Origin: Candidatus Prevotella equi
GTDB lineage: Bacteria > Bacteroidota > Bacteroidia > Bacteroidales > Bacteroidaceae
DNA: 64,000 nucleotides
Assembly: GCA_018065145.1 (NCBI GenBank)
Contig: JAGHTW010000054.1
Location: 1 to 64,000, forward strand
Direction: 5' to 3'
Part shown: positions 33,088 through 43,662 of the stretch, in pieces
Layout of the letters: the number at the start of each line of letters is the position of its first letter
Position numbering within the stretch: position 1 is the stretch's first letter
The notes under the pieces: generated by a model
Told to the model about the DNA's origin: nothing
The model's database searches: none
What the model saw: the letters and a program-made list of their open reading frames with translations, nothing else
Program-made: the position numbers and the translations under genes

Positions 33088-36000
33088 ATGGCACAAGCGG
33101 ATATAGATGGATTTAGAATCAACATTGACGACACACTTGCGAGTGACATTCAGAAAGTGGATAAGGCACTTGCAGGCATCGCAGCGTCTGGCGAAAAAGC
33201 TGCGACAGCGATTAACTCTTTTGCACATGCAGTTAATGGTATAGACCTAAACACTATCCAAAATACCAAAAATTTAGCAACGGCATTTGGCGATATAAAA
33301 TCCTCTTTGGATGGTATGAAGAAAAAAACACTTTCGGATATGGCTACCAGCCTTTCAAGCATATCCAAAAGTATGAATACGATGCAATCTGACAAACTGC
33401 GCACTATGTTTAGCGATGCCGAGTCTCCTGCTGCAAAGATTTTCGAGTTGGTAAACAATATGGCTGTTGTTATCAATGGATTACAATCGCGGTCTTTGAG
33501 TAAAGCCTTATCAGAAGTTGCAAATACACCTATTGATAGCGAGGGTAAACAAAAAGGCAGTAGAAATACAGTACCCTTAAAAGGTAAATTTGAGAGTGAT
33601 TCTGATTTTAACAGTCAGATGGAGACTCTAAGGCGTAAAATTGTAGAGTATTTTCAATCTCATCCAATTCCAGTTAAACTTGACGATAGGGTTAATCTTG
33701 AAGGGTTTGTGCAAGTTCGCAAAGACCTTGAAAAGATGTTTAAGAACATATCGGTTACATTAAAAACGACGGAAATAGGCGAAAAAGGAACAAGAAAAAC
33801 TAAAGAAAAGACCGCAACGAGTGTAGAAAATGTTCCTGTTGTTGATAATGCCGATAAAAAGGCACTTGACGAAGTAAATGAAAAACTTCGTACCCAGATT
33901 GCTTTGCTTAGAGAAAAGCGTAACGCTATGCAAGGCAGTATTAGGTCAACAGGTACGGGAGATTTTTTTATACAAGGTGACATTGATTCTATTACGAAGA
34001 AAATAGAGGAATTATACAAAGCACGTCACGAACTTCTTACAAAAATACGTGGTGTGTCTTACGATGAATCTATCGCGAAGGCTAATCAGACCGAACTTGA
34101 ACTTATTAAGAATATAGAAAAAGAAGGTACGGCTCGTCAGCAGAATATCGCTTGGCTTACTCAAATGAGAAGTCTTCTCGAAAATATTCTTACAAGGGGT
34201 CAGGGTGTTGATATGTTCTCTGGTATGCAGCAACATATTGTTGATGCTCGTGGTGAACTCGAAAAGTTGCTCAAAGAACAGAGGACTACTACCGAACAAA
34301 AAAACGACAGATGGTACAAAGAGGGCGTACAATACTATGACAACCTTGCAAAATCACGACAGAAAACTGACGAGGAGTTGGACAAAGCATTAGCAAAAGC
34401 AGATGCAAATAGAGAAAAACGCTCAGAAGACCTGTACTACGCCGAAATGCAACGCTTAAAGAGTCTGTACGCCGAGCGTCTTCGCCTCGAAAAGGAGTTA
34501 CAGACTCTGTCAAACAAGGAAACTCTGAGCAAGAAGACTGAGGGTAAAACTCCTGCTTTGACACAAGATGAAATTGCACTCACACAAAAACTCCGTGAGC
34601 AGATTGCGTACAACAGGTCTCAAATTGCAGAAGTTATAAGTATCTATGGTAGACAGGAAGATGTAGCACGTGCATATTATTCCTACGAAGTAGGTGCGCT
34701 GCGTCAGAAGATAGAACTTACGGAAAAATACAACAAGTTACTGGAAAAGGCAACTACACCAAAAACGACTACTACGTCTACTGACACCTCCAACAAGGAG
34801 GTAGATATGCAGCGTCTAAAGAAGTTGTACTCCGACCGTCTGCGCCTTGAAAAAGAACTCGCAGGTCTCAACAATAAGCAAGACCTCAGTGTGAAGACCA
34901 ATGGTCAGACTCCTGCTTTGACACAGGAAGAGATAAATCTGCAAGAAAAGTTGAAGGCACAGTTAAGTGCTACACGTAACGAGATAGCACAAATCATAGG
35001 AGAGTACGGCAGACAAAAAAGCGTCGCAAAAACGTATCACTCCTATGAGATAGAGGCGTTACGTCAGAAAATCGCTTTATCCGAAAAGTATAACTCTACC
35101 TTAGCAAAGGCACAGAGTGGTACTTCTGCGCCTACTATATCTCCTATTCAAGCGCAGATTAACGAACTTAATGCGGCTGCAACCACAAAACTCACTTCGT
35201 TGCAGCAGGAAATGAATCAGTATTCTGCAAGTATTACTCTGTTAAGTTCTAAAATAGCAGAGTTACAGGCTCAAACTTCATTCTTCGAGCAGAAGAACAG
35301 AGAGGAGTACGACAAGACCAATGCCAAGATAAGGGAGAACGAAGAACTTCTTCAACTTGCTAAACAACAGATAGCAGAATATCAGGCGAAGATGTCCGCA
35401 AGTTCTGATAAGTTTGAACGTGCTGCATACCAGTCTGGTATTGAGGGTTGGACAAAAGGTATACAGAGAATTGAGGCAGAGAACAAGACTCTCATTGAAA
35501 AACTCAATACTATTGCAACTAACGACCAGCAAGCAAGGCAGAATGCTATTTCTCAAATGCAAGGTCAGATAGCAGGTGAAAATCTTCTTTATCAAACAAC
35601 GCTTGACCAGATTGAAAAAGTCAAGAAAGAGAATGACGATATGATTGCTCGTTTGAAGCGCATAGAGGAAATCAAAGGTCTCCTTAAAGAAGTTGAAGAC
35701 GAGTATCGAAAACTTGTTCTCTTGGGCGAAGCAGTCAACTCTGAGGGTAAAACATCCGCAGAAGCAAAAGCACTTATAGAGCGTAAGCAAGGCTATGAGC
35801 AGGAACTTGGCTTGTTACAGCGTAATATTGCCGAAGCCGAGAAGATGGCACAGGCAGAGGAGTTGACCAATGCTCAAATAAAGCAGATGCAGAACGAGTA
35901 CGCTCGTCTTCTTGTGGAGATTGACAAAGTAACCGCTTCTCGTCAGAAAATGAGAGACCTTCGTGATTCCTCAGAGTGGGGTAGCGAAATCCGAAGCAAA

Positions 36001-39000
36001 ATGATTTCTGGTATTAGCAACGCCAATACTGAGTTGGATAAACTTGAAGAGCGTAAAAAATATATCGAAGAAAAACTTGAAGACGAACTCGACAAAATCA
36101 AAGCAACTCATGAGCGCAAGCGTGCCGAGCAGTCATTAAAGGACTTTGAAGACGCTGAGAAAAAGAAGACCGAAGCCGCAAAGAAAGCCGCAAGGGAGCG
36201 TGCTGATGAAGAGAAGCGTCAGTCTCAAGCAAAGAGTGATTGGCTTAAAAAGCAAGCAGAATACACCGAGCAGTACCGACAGACATCGTTAGGTGCTTCT
36301 CTCTTTGGAAAATCCGCGCTTACTTCTGGTACTTATAACGACACAACAAAAGCCCTGAAGTATTTGCAGACTGCGATGGCAAATGTCAAGCCAAATACCG
36401 AGGAATGGAATAAGATGAACACTATTTATCAGCAGTTAAAAAGGAATGCTGATGAATATCGCAAGGCTATGGAGGGCGTTAAGACACAGTCTCTAAACCT
36501 TATACCTACCCTCAACAACCTCGCTATGCAGGTAGGTCTTGTATTCAGTGTCCAACAGGTTAGACAATGGATAAAGCACATGGCAGAGGTTCGTGCTCAG
36601 TTCGAGTTGCAGAATATTGCATTGCAGAGTATTCTTGCTAACAAGGCAGAGGGTGATAGAATATTCTCACAGGTACAGCAACTTGCGTTGAAGAGTCCAT
36701 TCTCTATTATGCAGTTGACTACCTACACCAAACAGATGGCTGCATACCAGATTGAGTCTGAAAAACTCGTAGACACAACTAAGAGGTTGGCTGATGTATC
36801 AGCAGGACTTGGCGTAGATATGGGTCGTCTCATCCTTGCATACGGACAGGTAAAATCTGCTAACTACCTCAGAGCCACTGAGGTTCGTCAGTTTACCGAG
36901 GCTGGACTCAATATCTCGCAGGAACTCGCAAAATACTTCTCTGAACTCAAAGGCGAAATGGTATCTGTTGCAGATGTTACAGATATGATTACCAAACGTA
37001 TGGTTATGTTCGAGGACGTAGAAGAAGTATTCCGTAGAATAACAAGTGCAGGCGGTATGTTCTATAACATGCAGGAGAAGCAAGCCGAGGGACTTGCAGG
37101 TCAGATACAGCGTATCTCCGACGCTTATGCTATGGCTCTAAATGATATTGGAAAGTCAAATCAGGGCTTGTTGTCATTAGTTCTTACTTTAGCGCGAGTA
37201 TTGCTGAACAACTGGCGTATTCTCGAAAATATGGGTATAGGTGTAGCAGCAGCGTTCGCTACGTATGCAGTAAAAGCAACACTGGCGGCACGTGCAAACA
37301 ACACATTTAATGCAAGTGCGACTGGTGTCGTTGGTTCTATATTCAAGATGAAGACAGCGTTGGTTTCAGTAGGTAATTTTATAAAGAATAATTGGTCGTT
37401 AGTTGTTGTGGCAGGTGTTACTGCTGCTGCGGCGGCTTTATGGGATTTCGGAAAATCTATTTATCAAATAGAAAAAAGATATTCTGATTTCAACTCTGGA
37501 ATTGCTTCACAAAGCGAAGCATTTAATAAAATACGTTATAATATAGAGACCAATAATAGTCTTATAAATATATACGGAAATTACTTAAAAGATGCAAGCA
37601 AAGGCACATCCGAATACTCTTCTGCTCTGTTAAAAATGCAAAAGGCTGTTGCGTCTAATAATACTTCCGTACAGGAATTGATAAATAAATTCCCATTTCT
37701 CCGAAGCCAAATAGAGCAGTCCAAGGATGGCATTATAGACCTTGTTAAAGTGCAAGAGGCTTTCAATGAAATGCAAGGTCTTCAGCAGTATATTAACACA
37801 AAACAAGATGATAGTCATTTCTTTTCTGATGATATTATCGAAGATATGCAGGAATACTCCGAGTATATGGACAAGTTGAACGCAAAACTTGTAGACCATC
37901 GCGCGGAAATATCTGCAACAGTTGTAGAAATGCAACAGTGGGCAGCAGAACAAAAAAACATTGGTGTAAATGGTGACGATGCTCAAGAAGTACAAAAACT
38001 GGCTACTTTGTGGGGTGATGTCGTAACTTATATCAACCGAGCAAAGGAGGCTGGTGCTTCAAATACTGAAATATATAGTCATATATATAACGAATATGTA
38101 AAAATAAACAAAGAGGTAGAGAACTACGCAAAAAAACAAGGGGGTATAAATTCTGAATTGAGCAGATATTCCTCCGAGTTGATTGAACAGTTACTCGAAA
38201 TGTCTAACGCCTATAAGGAAACGATACAAGGTGGAACTTCTATACTTGACTGGCAAAATCACGTTTCAGAAGTAGACAAAGAAGTAAATAAACTCTTTGA
38301 TAGCATAGCCACGTATTACGGAACAACTACCGACAAATTAAAGAAACTTACGGACGACCAGAAAAAAATGGCGACCGAAGCTGCCCGTCACTGGTTTCAA
38401 GAGCATAAACTTGCACTTGATGATTACCAAGTCGAATTACTTAACAGAAAATGGCAGATTACGGTAGGTGTCAAGTTTAAGGAGGATGACGTGTCTGGCG
38501 ATTTGGACTTTTTGCAGAAGCAGATAAACAATTACGTTAGTTCTCATAGTCTACTATCTGTAGATGCATCTTTCAATCTGCGAGACAAAGAGAAATCAGA
38601 CGATTATTTCAAGCGTCTTAATGCTAATGTCAAAGACTTGGAGCAACAAATAAATTCTACCAGTCGTGCAACTGCGCAATTAAACGAAGGCATAAGCAAT
38701 AAGGAAAAAGTAAAAGAGTTACAGAAGCAGAAAGATGAAACTATTGCCTTACTGAAGTATTTTGGTCAGTACGAAGATAAGACAAAAGGCGGTGATAAGA
38801 CCGAGGAACTTATGCGCAAGCGTATCGACCTTATCAAGAAAGCCAACTCCGAGTACGAGAAGATGTCCAAGGAAATGGATAAGGTCAACGCTCGTAATAG
38901 GGTACTGAATGCTTTTGTCAAAGAAGCCAAGACCTTGGGTATTGAGGACATCTTTAAGGCTGATATGTTCGACGACAAATCTACACTTTCTGCTATGCAG

Positions 39001-41445
39001 AAGGTAGAGCAGAGATTTGCGGCTACTCTTGCTAACCAGAAGTACATCGGTGCAAAGCGTTACGTCGAAGAGCAGATAGGCGAAGCCGAACTCAATGTAT
39101 TCGTAAGTGTCAACAAAGAAAGTCGTGAGCGTGTAAAGCGTGAAATGGACGAAATGTTTGGCAGTTATGAACTCTTTGTCGAACTTGATAAGATGGGTGT
39201 AAAGACAGATGTTGCACAGGCGTTGTTTGGTAATCTTACCAATAGTCTGGACGCGGTCGAGTCTTCTTGGAAGCAGAAGTTTGTCTCAATGATGGACGAA
39301 CAATATCGTCAGATGGACGCAAACTTTGTAGGTTTCAAATCTTACGAGGAAGCCAAGCAGAAAGTAGCAGAGGACAATCTAAACGAGAACTTAAAACTTG
39401 CTGAGGATATGGAAAAGAAGATAACCGATGCAAGGAACAAGGAGTTGCAGACACGTCTGAAGGACTACACCAAGTATCTCAAATCTGCGTATTCCGAAGC
39501 TGTAAACGTAGAGGTAAATGCCTATAAGGAACTCGCACAGCAGGAAACCGATAGAGAAGCACTCGTATTGAAAGTCAAAGTTAATCCAGAACTCTCTCAA
39601 ACAGAGAAAGATGCTGCTATTAAGAATATCAACGCGCAGTTTGCTTCTATGCGTCTGGCATTGCAGAAAGAGACTAACAACAAACTTGGAGAAATCAAGT
39701 TTAAGGAGTTCAAGGAAAACCCTATCTTTGTAGAGTTGTTCGGCGACCTTGATACTTTGGGTAAGAAAGTCATTGATATGCTTATCAAGAAAATTCACGA
39801 CTTGAAGTCTGAGATTGGTTCTTTAGACCCTAAGCTTATCAAGGAACTCACTCAGTACGAGACAAAGTTGTTCGAGGCAAGAGCCGAGAAGAATCCTTTT
39901 GGAGAGTATATTTCTGCGCTTAAAGAGATTCATAAGTTGCACAAACAAGGTCTTAACAAGGAAAAACTCGAAGAGCAACTTATCTCACAGGAAGCCGAGA
40001 GGCAAGCAGCACAAGACCAATACAATATGTATTCAAAAATGCTCGCTATCAAGGAAGGTCTTATTAAGGTTGACGGCAAACTCTCTACTGAAGAACAAGC
40101 CATACTGAAATATTCATCTGAAAAGATACAAAAGTATCTGAATACGGCTGAAGAAACACTAAATACTAAGACAGGTTTAGTCCAGAAGACCCAAGACCAA
40201 CTTAGTGCATACGAAAAAGCAGTAATCGCCGCTAATAAAGCGTCTAAAAGATTGCAAGATATTTCGCAGTTGACGAGTGGTGCTTTTGGTGCTCTCAATG
40301 AGGGAATAAGGCTGTTTGGCGGTAGTCTTAGTGATGCCGACCAAGCATGGATGGATTTTGCCGAACAGGCAATCTCTTCTACCATTCAGTTGATAGCCCA
40401 AATGGTACTACTTGGTGTTGCTGTAAACGAGGCAGCTGGTATCATAGGTATCATTGCAACCGCCTTAACCGTTGTTGCAGGTCTTTTTAAGGCTATTTTT
40501 AACGCACATGAGGCTAAATTGCAAGAACAGATTGAGGATATGCAAAGACAAGTTGACAAGTTGCAACGCTCATTTGACGACCTCAAAGATTCTATTGACA
40601 ATGCTTTTAGCAGTGCCGCTTTAAGTGCTGGTATGGATGCTGCAATACGCAACCTTGAAGAACAGAATAGGCAATATGAGCGTATGATACGTCTCGAAAG
40701 AGAGAAAAAGGACGCAGATGAAGACAAGATACAGGGATATTTGAATGCTATTGATGACAACAAGAAGAAGATGAAAGAACTTCAAGAAGATTACATCACG
40801 AACCTTGGAGGCTTCGGTAGCGGCTCTGATGTTGCACAAGCGGCTCAATCATTTGTAGACGCTTGGACGGATGCGTTCGGGGAAACAGCGGAGGGTTTAT
40901 CTGGATTGCAAGATACTTTTGATGATTATATCAAGAATATAATGAAGAAACAGGCATATCTAAAAGCTGCTGAGTTCTGGATTAAGCCTCTTACTGATAA
41001 GATAAACAGTGCTTTCAATAAGTATGGCGGTGTGGATTTCAATCAACTCAAAGCAACCTACGAGGAGTTCAAAAACAATGGTATGATTCAAATGGACGCT
41101 TTTATGGAGGACTTCACGAAGATGTTTGAGGATTTATTCGGAATGTCATGGGGTGACAGTGCAAGTCAACTTAGTGGTTTGGCAGCTGGCATACAAGGCG
41201 TAACAGAGGAGACAGCACAGGTGCTTGAAGCCTTGCTTAACTCTATGAGGTTCTATGTTGCAGATAGCAACAAGGATTTGAAGACTATAATGCTTACGCT
41301 CACCAATCCTCCGTCAGACAATGTCTTCCTGTCAGAGTTGAAGGCGCAGACGGCTCAACTGGAAATGCTTAACAAGACACTTAACGGACTTGTAAGAGCA
41401 GGTCACAGAATGGGTGGACACGGTCTTAAAGTATTCACGAATTAG
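33088..41445 (+). CDS. Tail tape measure protein
   Basis: 2785 aa, by far the longest gene. It is predominantly coiled coil (about residues 250-1150 and 1500-2400) and sets tail length. Hydrophobic segments occur at about 1380-1410, 1440-1455 and 2430-2475 (IISSTIQ...VLLGVAVNEAAGIIGIIATALTVVAG), as in tape measures that form a channel at DNA ejection. Two modules beginning MQRLKSLYAERLRLEKEL (about 34447) and MQRLKKLYSDRLRLEKEL (about 34807) are a roughly 120-residue internal duplication. Length implies a long flexible tail. Confidence 0.95.
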   Translation: MAQADIDGFRINIDDTLASDIQKVDKALAGIAASGEKAATAINSFAHAVNGIDLNTIQNTKNLATAFGDIKSSLDGMKKKTLSDMATSLSSISKSMNTMQSDKLRTMFSDAESPAAKIFELVNNMAVVINGLQSRSLSKALSEVANTPIDSEGKQKGSRNTVPLKGKFESDSDFNSQMETLRRKIVEYFQSHPIPVKLDDRVNLEGFVQVRKDLEKMFKNISVTLKTTEIGEKGTRKTKEKTATSVENVPVVDNADKKALDEVNEKLRTQIALLREKRNAMQGSIRSTGTGDFFIQGDIDSITKKIEELYKARHELLTKIRGVSYDESIAKANQTELELIKNIEKEGTARQQNIAWLTQMRSLLENILTRGQGVDMFSGMQQHIVDARGELEKLLKEQRTTTEQKNDRWYKEGVQYYDNLAKSRQKTDEELDKALAKADANREKRSEDLYYAEMQRLKSLYAERLRLEKELQTLSNKETLSKKTEGKTPALTQDEIALTQKLREQIAYNRSQIAEVISIYGRQEDVARAYYSYEVGALRQKIELTEKYNKLLEKATTPKTTTTSTDTSNKEVDMQRLKKLYSDRLRLEKELAGLNNKQDLSVKTNGQTPALTQEEINLQEKLKAQLSATRNEIAQIIGEYGRQKSVAKTYHSYEIEALRQKIALSEKYNSTLAKAQSGTSAPTISPIQAQINELNAAATTKLTSLQQEMNQYSASITLLSSKIAELQAQTSFFEQKNREEYDKTNAKIRENEELLQLAKQQIAEYQAKMSASSDKFERAAYQSGIEGWTKGIQRIEAENKTLIEKLNTIATNDQQARQNAISQMQGQIAGENLLYQTTLDQIEKVKKENDDMIARLKRIEEIKGLLKEVEDEYRKLVLLGEAVNSEGKTSAEAKALIERKQGYEQELGLLQRNIAEAEKMAQAEELTNAQIKQMQNEYARLLVEIDKVTASRQKMRDLRDSSEWGSEIRSKMISGISNANTELDKLEERKKYIEEKLEDELDKIKATHERKRAEQSLKDFEDAEKKKTEAAKKAARERADEEKRQSQAKSDWLKKQAEYTEQYRQTSLGASLFGKSALTSGTYNDTTKALKYLQTAMANVKPNTEEWNKMNTIYQQLKRNADEYRKAMEGVKTQSLNLIPTLNNLAMQVGLVFSVQQVRQWIKHMAEVRAQFELQNIALQSILANKAEGDRIFSQVQQLALKSPFSIMQLTTYTKQMAAYQIESEKLVDTTKRLADVSAGLGVDMGRLILAYGQVKSANYLRATEVRQFTEAGLNISQELAKYFSELKGEMVSVADVTDMITKRMVMFEDVEEVFRRITSAGGMFYNMQEKQAEGLAGQIQRISDAYAMALNDIGKSNQGLLSLVLTLARVLLNNWRILENMGIGVAAAFATYAVKATLAARANNTFNASATGVVGSIFKMKTALVSVGNFIKNNWSLVVVAGVTAAAAALWDFGKSIYQIEKRYSDFNSGIASQSEAFNKIRYNIETNNSLINIYGNYLKDASKGTSEYSSALLKMQKAVASNNTSVQELINKFPFLRSQIEQSKDGIIDLVKVQEAFNEMQGLQQYINTKQDDSHFFSDDIIEDMQEYSEYMDKLNAKLVDHRAEISATVVEMQQWAAEQKNIGVNGDDAQEVQKLATLWGDVVTYINRAKEAGASNTEIYSHIYNEYVKINKEVENYAKKQGGINSELSRYSSELIEQLLEMSNAYKETIQGGTSILDWQNHVSEVDKEVNKLFDSIATYYGTTTDKLKKLTDDQKKMATEAARHWFQEHKLALDDYQVELLNRKWQITVGVKFKEDDVSGDLDFLQKQINNYVSSHSLLSVDASFNLRDKEKSDDYFKRLNANVKDLEQQINSTSRATAQLNEGISNKEKVKELQKQKDETIALLKYFGQYEDKTKGGDKTEELMRKRIDLIKKANSEYEKMSKEMDKVNARNRVLNAFVKEAKTLGIEDIFKADMFDDKSTLSAMQKVEQRFAATLANQKYIGAKRYVEEQIGEAELNVFVSVNKESRERVKREMDEMFGSYELFVELDKMGVKTDVAQALFGNLTNSLDAVESSWKQKFVSMMDEQYRQMDANFVGFKSYEEAKQKVAEDNLNENLKLAEDMEKKITDARNKELQTRLKDYTKYLKSAYSEAVNVEVNAYKELAQQETDREALVLKVKVNPELSQTEKDAAIKNINAQFASMRLALQKETNNKLGEIKFKEFKENPIFVELFGDLDTLGKKVIDMLIKKIHDLKSEIGSLDPKLIKELTQYETKLFEARAEKNPFGEYISALKEIHKLHKQGLNKEKLEEQLISQEAERQAAQDQYNMYSKMLAIKEGLIKVDGKLSTEEQAILKYSSEKIQKYLNTAEETLNTKTGLVQKTQDQLSAYEKAVIAANKASKRLQDISQLTSGAFGALNEGIRLFGGSLSDADQAWMDFAEQAISSTIQLIAQMVLLGVAVNEAAGIIGIIATALTVVAGLFKAIFNAHEAKLQEQIEDMQRQVDKLQRSFDDLKDSIDNAFSSAALSAGMDAAIRNLEEQNRQYERMIRLEREKKDADEDKIQGYLNAIDDNKKKMKELQEDYITNLGGFGSGSDVAQAAQSFVDAWTDAFGETAEGLSGLQDTFDDYIKNIMKKQAYLKAAEFWIKPLTDKINSAFNKYGGVDFNQLKATYEEFKNNGMIQMDAFMEDFTKMFEDLFGMSWGDSASQLSGLAAGIQGVTEETAQVLEALLNSMRFYVADSNKDLKTIMLTLTNPPSDNVFLSELKAQTAQLEMLNKTLNGLVRAGHRMGGHGLKVFTN

Positions 41446-41464
41446 TTCTTTTTCATATATCTCA

Positions 41465-41504
41465 AATCCGACGTATTGCGAAAGTGGTGCGTCGGATTGC
41501 TTTT
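41465..41504 (+). terminator. Intrinsic terminator after the tape measure
   Basis: Perfect 9-bp stem AATCCGACG (41465-41473) with CGTCGGATT (41490-41498), followed by GCTTTTC. A TAATTTTG box lies downstream at 41590-41597 without a clear -33 TTTG, so a promoter for the next gene is possible but weak. Confidence 0.8.
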
Positions 41505-41641
41505 CTACACGTGGTGGTATATCTAACTATCTGAAAAACATACCGAAAATATTTTTTAATACTCCATAGTTTTACCCCTTATATAGTAGTAATTTTGTGG
41601 CACGGTTGATATTGACCGAATTACTAAATCCAATTAAAACT

Positions 41642-42598
41642 ATGGACAGAACTTTAGTCTACGACAGTGGTAGCAACGAAAAGTGTGGTTGCTCTCCACT
41701 TGAAGCAGTTGCTCTTGGCAACGGCGGCTTCGGAGGCATGAACTCTATGCTTCCAGCAATGATGATGGGTGGCTGTAACGGTGGTTTCGGAGGAGGTATG
41801 TGGAATAACCCGATTTGGGCTATAGTATTCCTTGCATTCCTTCGTAACGGTGGTCTGTGGGGTAATGGTGATGGTAACGGCAACTGCGGTTGCGGTATAC
41901 AGAGCCAGCTTTCTCAGATTCAGGAGACCCTTACAACCCAGAACGGCAATCAGATGTTGATGTCTGCAATCACTGGCAACGCTACTTCTATTAAGGAGCT
42001 TGCAAGCACAATCAACTGCGACTTCAACGCTGTACAGACAGCAATCAACGGTGTGCAGTCTGCTATCTGCAACCTTGGTAGCAAGAACGACATGAATGCT
42101 ATGCAGATTGTCAATGCTATCAACGGAGGTAACGCCGCACTTGCTAATCAGCTCTCTTCTTGCTGCTGTGACGTAAAGCAGCTCGTTACAAACCAAGGCT
42201 ACGAGAATCGTCTGGCAACTTTACAGCAGACAAACGCAATCCAGAACGGCTTTGCACAGGTAGGTTATGCAGCAGCAGAGCAGACTTGCGCTATCAAGCA
42301 GAACACTACCGACAACACAAGTCGTATTCTCGCAAAACTCGACGCTATTGAGGATTCTCGCAAAGACCGTGAGATTGCTTCGCTTACTGCGGCTCTCACA
42401 GCTGCTAACTCTCGTGCGGAGCGTGCTGCCGAACTTGCACCTATCAACAAGGCTCTTGCTGATATAGCTTGCAAACAACCTTCAACAGTAACCACTGCGT
42501 ATTCGCCATTTGTTGCTGTACCTAACTGTGTTGCGTATAATGCAGGTCTCTACGGCGCAGGTCAGTTCGGACTTGGTGGTAGCGGTATCTTTGGCTAA
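41642..42598 (+). CDS. Gly/Asn/Ala-rich conserved phage protein with one hydrophobic segment (318 aa)
   Basis: ATG at 41642 is chosen; the upstream in-frame extension runs into the promoter-like region. Residues 25-90 are Gly-rich with Cys (MMMGGCNGGFGGGMW) and contain a hydrophobic stretch (IWAIVFLAFL). The middle is Ala/Asn/Gln helical with a CCC motif (SSCCCDVKQLV), and the end is Gly-rich. I recall such proteins after tape measure genes in Bacteroidales phages. Virion role likely, function unknown. Confidence 0.75.
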   Translation: MDRTLVYDSGSNEKCGCSPLEAVALGNGGFGGMNSMLPAMMMGGCNGGFGGGMWNNPIWAIVFLAFLRNGGLWGNGDGNGNCGCGIQSQLSQIQETLTTQNGNQMLMSAITGNATSIKELASTINCDFNAVQTAINGVQSAICNLGSKNDMNAMQIVNAINGGNAALANQLSSCCCDVKQLVTNQGYENRLATLQQTNAIQNGFAQVGYAAAEQTCAIKQNTTDNTSRILAKLDAIEDSRKDREIASLTAALTAANSRAERAAELAPINKALADIACKQPSTVTTAYSPFVAVPNCVAYNAGLYGAGQFGLGGSGIFG

Positions 42599-42607
42599 TC
42601 GTGATAT

Positions 42608-42663
42608 TAAGAGTTTTATGACTTACTGAGGGATTTTTTCTTTTCAGTAAGTCACAACTCTTA
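42608..42663 (+). terminator. Long hairpin between post-tape-measure genes
   Basis: Outer arms TAAGAGTT (42608-42615) and AACTCTTA (42656-42663) and inner arms TGACTTACTGA (42619-42629) and TCAGTAAGTCA (42644-42654) are all perfectly paired. The T run lies in the loop, not after the stem, so it is more likely an RNA stability or processing element than a normal terminator. Confidence 0.6.
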
Positions 42664-42680
42664 TCAATCACACAAATAAT

Positions 42681-42686
42681 AGGAGG
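42681..42686 (+). promoter_or_regulatory. Strong Shine-Dalgarno sequence
   Basis: AGGAGG lies 8 nt before the ATG at 42695. Almost no other gene in the window has a recognisable Shine-Dalgarno sequence, in line with Bacteroidetes translation, so this one is notable. Confidence 0.7.
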
Positions 42687-42694
42687 ATAAAAAT

Positions 42695-43096
42695 ATGGCT
42701 TACAGACGTATTTTACCGTTTAACCGATTTGGACTGTTCGGCTTGGAGACTATTGGCGCAAAAGTAGAGAACAACGCTCTTATTTTTGAGTTTGAAAATC
42801 ATCCATACGTAAACGCTCCGTTCAACGGACTGCTTCTTATTCATTTCAAGAGTCCTGTACCTGCGACAACGACGGCTACTATGCCAGTGTACTTTGAGAC
42901 AAGCGGCTTAGCAGGTTCTCGTAGGGCAGTAACAAAGGCAGGTGGTGTCCCAATGACAGCAGCAGACATTACGATTCCAAGTTACAATCTCTTCTTCTAC
43001 GACTTTAGCACAGGCGTACTGGAGGGAATAGCAGGAGTACAACCAGATGCACCTGTAACGGTTGCACAGCGAACGGTTACACAATCAAACAAGTAA
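42695..43096 (+). CDS. Conserved virion-type protein (133 aa)
   Basis: Beta-rich single domain (RFGLFGLETIGAKVENNALIFEF...) without enzyme motifs, and a Thr/Gln tail. The strong Shine-Dalgarno sequence and the upstream hairpin suggest high expression. I associate it with the same Bacteroidales phage block as its neighbours; a decoration role is possible. Confidence 0.7.
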   Translation: MAYRRILPFNRFGLFGLETIGAKVENNALIFEFENHPYVNAPFNGLLLIHFKSPVPATTTATMPVYFETSGLAGSRRAVTKAGGVPMTAADITIPSYNLFFYDFSTGVLEGIAGVQPDAPVTVAQRTVTQSNK

Positions 43097-43125
43097 TTCA
43101 ATTTTAATTATTAACTTTTCTTCGT

Positions 43126-43647
43126 ATGTTCGGACAACTAAGAGCAAATAATCCATTGTATATCTTAAACAGACAGGGTACACCAAGTCTGGAAATAGGA
43201 ACAGTAGTAAGTGTCACAGCCCCTATGCCACAACTCAGTGCGATAGGACAGCCGACGATGTACACCGTAGACGTTACGGCACGTATAGGCGACCAGAACG
43301 TAACCTATCAGAAGTTACCTGCCAACCTTGACATCGCTGACTTTGCAGGAAATGGAAATGTCGTGATTGCGTCACAGCGTTCTGCGATGAATGCCGAATT
43401 GCAGTCTATGCGTCAACGCAGTGTTGACATTGTGAAGAGTGTAGACTATCACAATGGCATTATTCAGACCATCGACAAAATCATTCAAGACCTCAACCCA
43501 GAGGAAGCTGAAAAAGTTGCGCAGCAACAAGAGATAAACACCTTGAAGAATCAGATGTCACAGATGTCACAGAATATGGCAGAAATGATGAAGATAAACA
43601 AGGAGTTGATGGAACAACTCAAGGCTGAACGAGGTGCGAAGAAATAA
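43126..43647 (+). CDS. Conserved phage protein with C-terminal coiled coil (173 aa)
   Basis: The N-terminal half is beta-rich (PLYILNRQGTPSLEIGTVVSV). The second half is a Met/Gln/Lys-rich coiled coil (about 125-170, NTLKNQMSQMSQNMAEMMK). Probably a virion-associated trimer or fibre base; no family name assigned. Confidence 0.7.
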   Translation: MFGQLRANNPLYILNRQGTPSLEIGTVVSVTAPMPQLSAIGQPTMYTVDVTARIGDQNVTYQKLPANLDIADFAGNGNVVIASQRSAMNAELQSMRQRSVDIVKSVDYHNGIIQTIDKIIQDLNPEEAEKVAQQQEINTLKNQMSQMSQNMAEMMKINKELMEQLKAERGAKK

Positions 43648-43662
43648 AAAAAAGTTTCAGAT

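Noticed and set aside
41590-41597. Promoter before the Gly-rich gene
   Set aside because: TAATTTTG fits the -7 box, but there is no TTTG at the needed distance, so it was left as a remark only.
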